A DNA stretch of 15,447 nucleotides from an uncultured Chlamydiaceae bacterium (GTDB taxonomy: Bacteria; Chlamydiota; Chlamydiia; Chlamydiales; Parachlamydiaceae), in the NCBI GenBank assembly GCA_945957185.1, contig CAMFKA010000019.1:1-15447 (forward strand). The letters run 5' to 3'. A program made the translations under genes and the position numbers. The notes under the pieces were generated by a model. That model was not told where the DNA came from and did not search any database. It worked only from the letters and a program-made list of their open reading frames with translations. Below, one piece after another: positions 15,391 through 15,447 of the stretch (position 1 is the first letter of the stretch; each line of letters begins with the position of its first letter).

Positions 15391-15422
15391 TCATCGTTAC
15401 ATCGTCATATCGTTATATCGTT
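15391..15422. repeat. Four tandem octamers (AACGATAT type)
   Basis: Read on the minus strand the units are AACGATAT, AACGATAT, GACGATGT and AACGATGA, four back-to-back 8-bp copies. They lie about 90 bp from the CACTGAG repeat in the gene-free right edge, so both may belong to one dispersed element whose end is outside the window. Confidence 0.6.
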
Positions 15423-15447
15423 TTCTTGCCTCAAACTTTATCTCAAC

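Larger units (their letters stand above)
15185..15447. other. Gene-free right edge
   Basis: No coding frame of credible quality is seen in either strand. The first 50 bp (AT-rich, with TATAAA-like boxes on the minus strand near 15217-15224) probably hold the promoter of the 699-residue gene, but I cannot fix a -35 box. A small CAAAAA/TTTTTG hairpin is near 15243-15258. The remainder is the repeat-rich stretch listed separately. Confidence 0.5.

Noticed and set aside
15391..15422. Possible CRISPR array
   Set aside because: The octamers are directly adjacent with no spacers, far shorter than CRISPR repeats, and there are no cas genes.

Overview
The window is about 15.4 kb of moderately AT-rich bacterial DNA with compact gene packing. 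Gene content fits an obligate intracellular bacterium, most likely an environmental chlamydia (order Parachlamydiales). The pointers are a eukaryote-like protein kinase with an unassigned N-terminal region, a probable inclusion-membrane-type hydrophobic hairpin on an Ntn-hydrolase, and a large all-helical orphan protein. The taxonomic call is inference; no rRNA or marker gene is present.

Layout. (1) At 1-2941, minus strand, lies a hipBA toxin-antitoxin pair. 87 bp downstream, with no visible terminator between, is an open frame that leaves the window on the left. It encodes a relative of the archaeal/eukaryotic-type prolyl-tRNA synthetase that has lost most catalytic signatures but kept its anticodon-binding domain. 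The hipB promoter carries four copies of TGTTCA-N6-TGAACA on an exact 31-bp grid, one grid position being decayed. (2) At 2942-4060, minus strand, is a TrmA/RlmCD-family RNA m5U methyltransferase. (3) At 4217-5605, plus strand, is a Ser/Thr protein kinase of the non-RD type. (4) At 5607-11270, minus strand, are five genes in a row: a GT4 glycosyltransferase, then a DevC-like permease, a DevA-like ATPase, a DevB/HlyD-like adaptor and a NodT-like outer-membrane lipoprotein. The last four overlap or nearly touch and encode a complete tripartite ABC exporter. (5) At 11321-11614 is a gene-free ~294-bp near-perfect palindrome. (6) At 11628-15184, minus strand, a two-gene unit with overlapping stop and start codons encodes an unrecognised 699-residue protein and a C45-like Ntn-hydrolase with two N-terminal hydrophobic segments. 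(7) The last 260 bp hold two kinds of short-period repeats and no gene.

How the genes may work together. The exporter genes form a physical machine, and the glycosyltransferase may make or decorate its cargo. The 699-residue protein and the hydrolase are translationally coupled and may be a pair acting on the host. The most attractive speculation is region 1. Characterised HipA kinases inactivate aminoacyl-tRNA synthetases, and here a catalytically degenerate synthetase-like protein follows hipBA on the same strand, so it could be a decoy, target mimic or third component of the toxin module.
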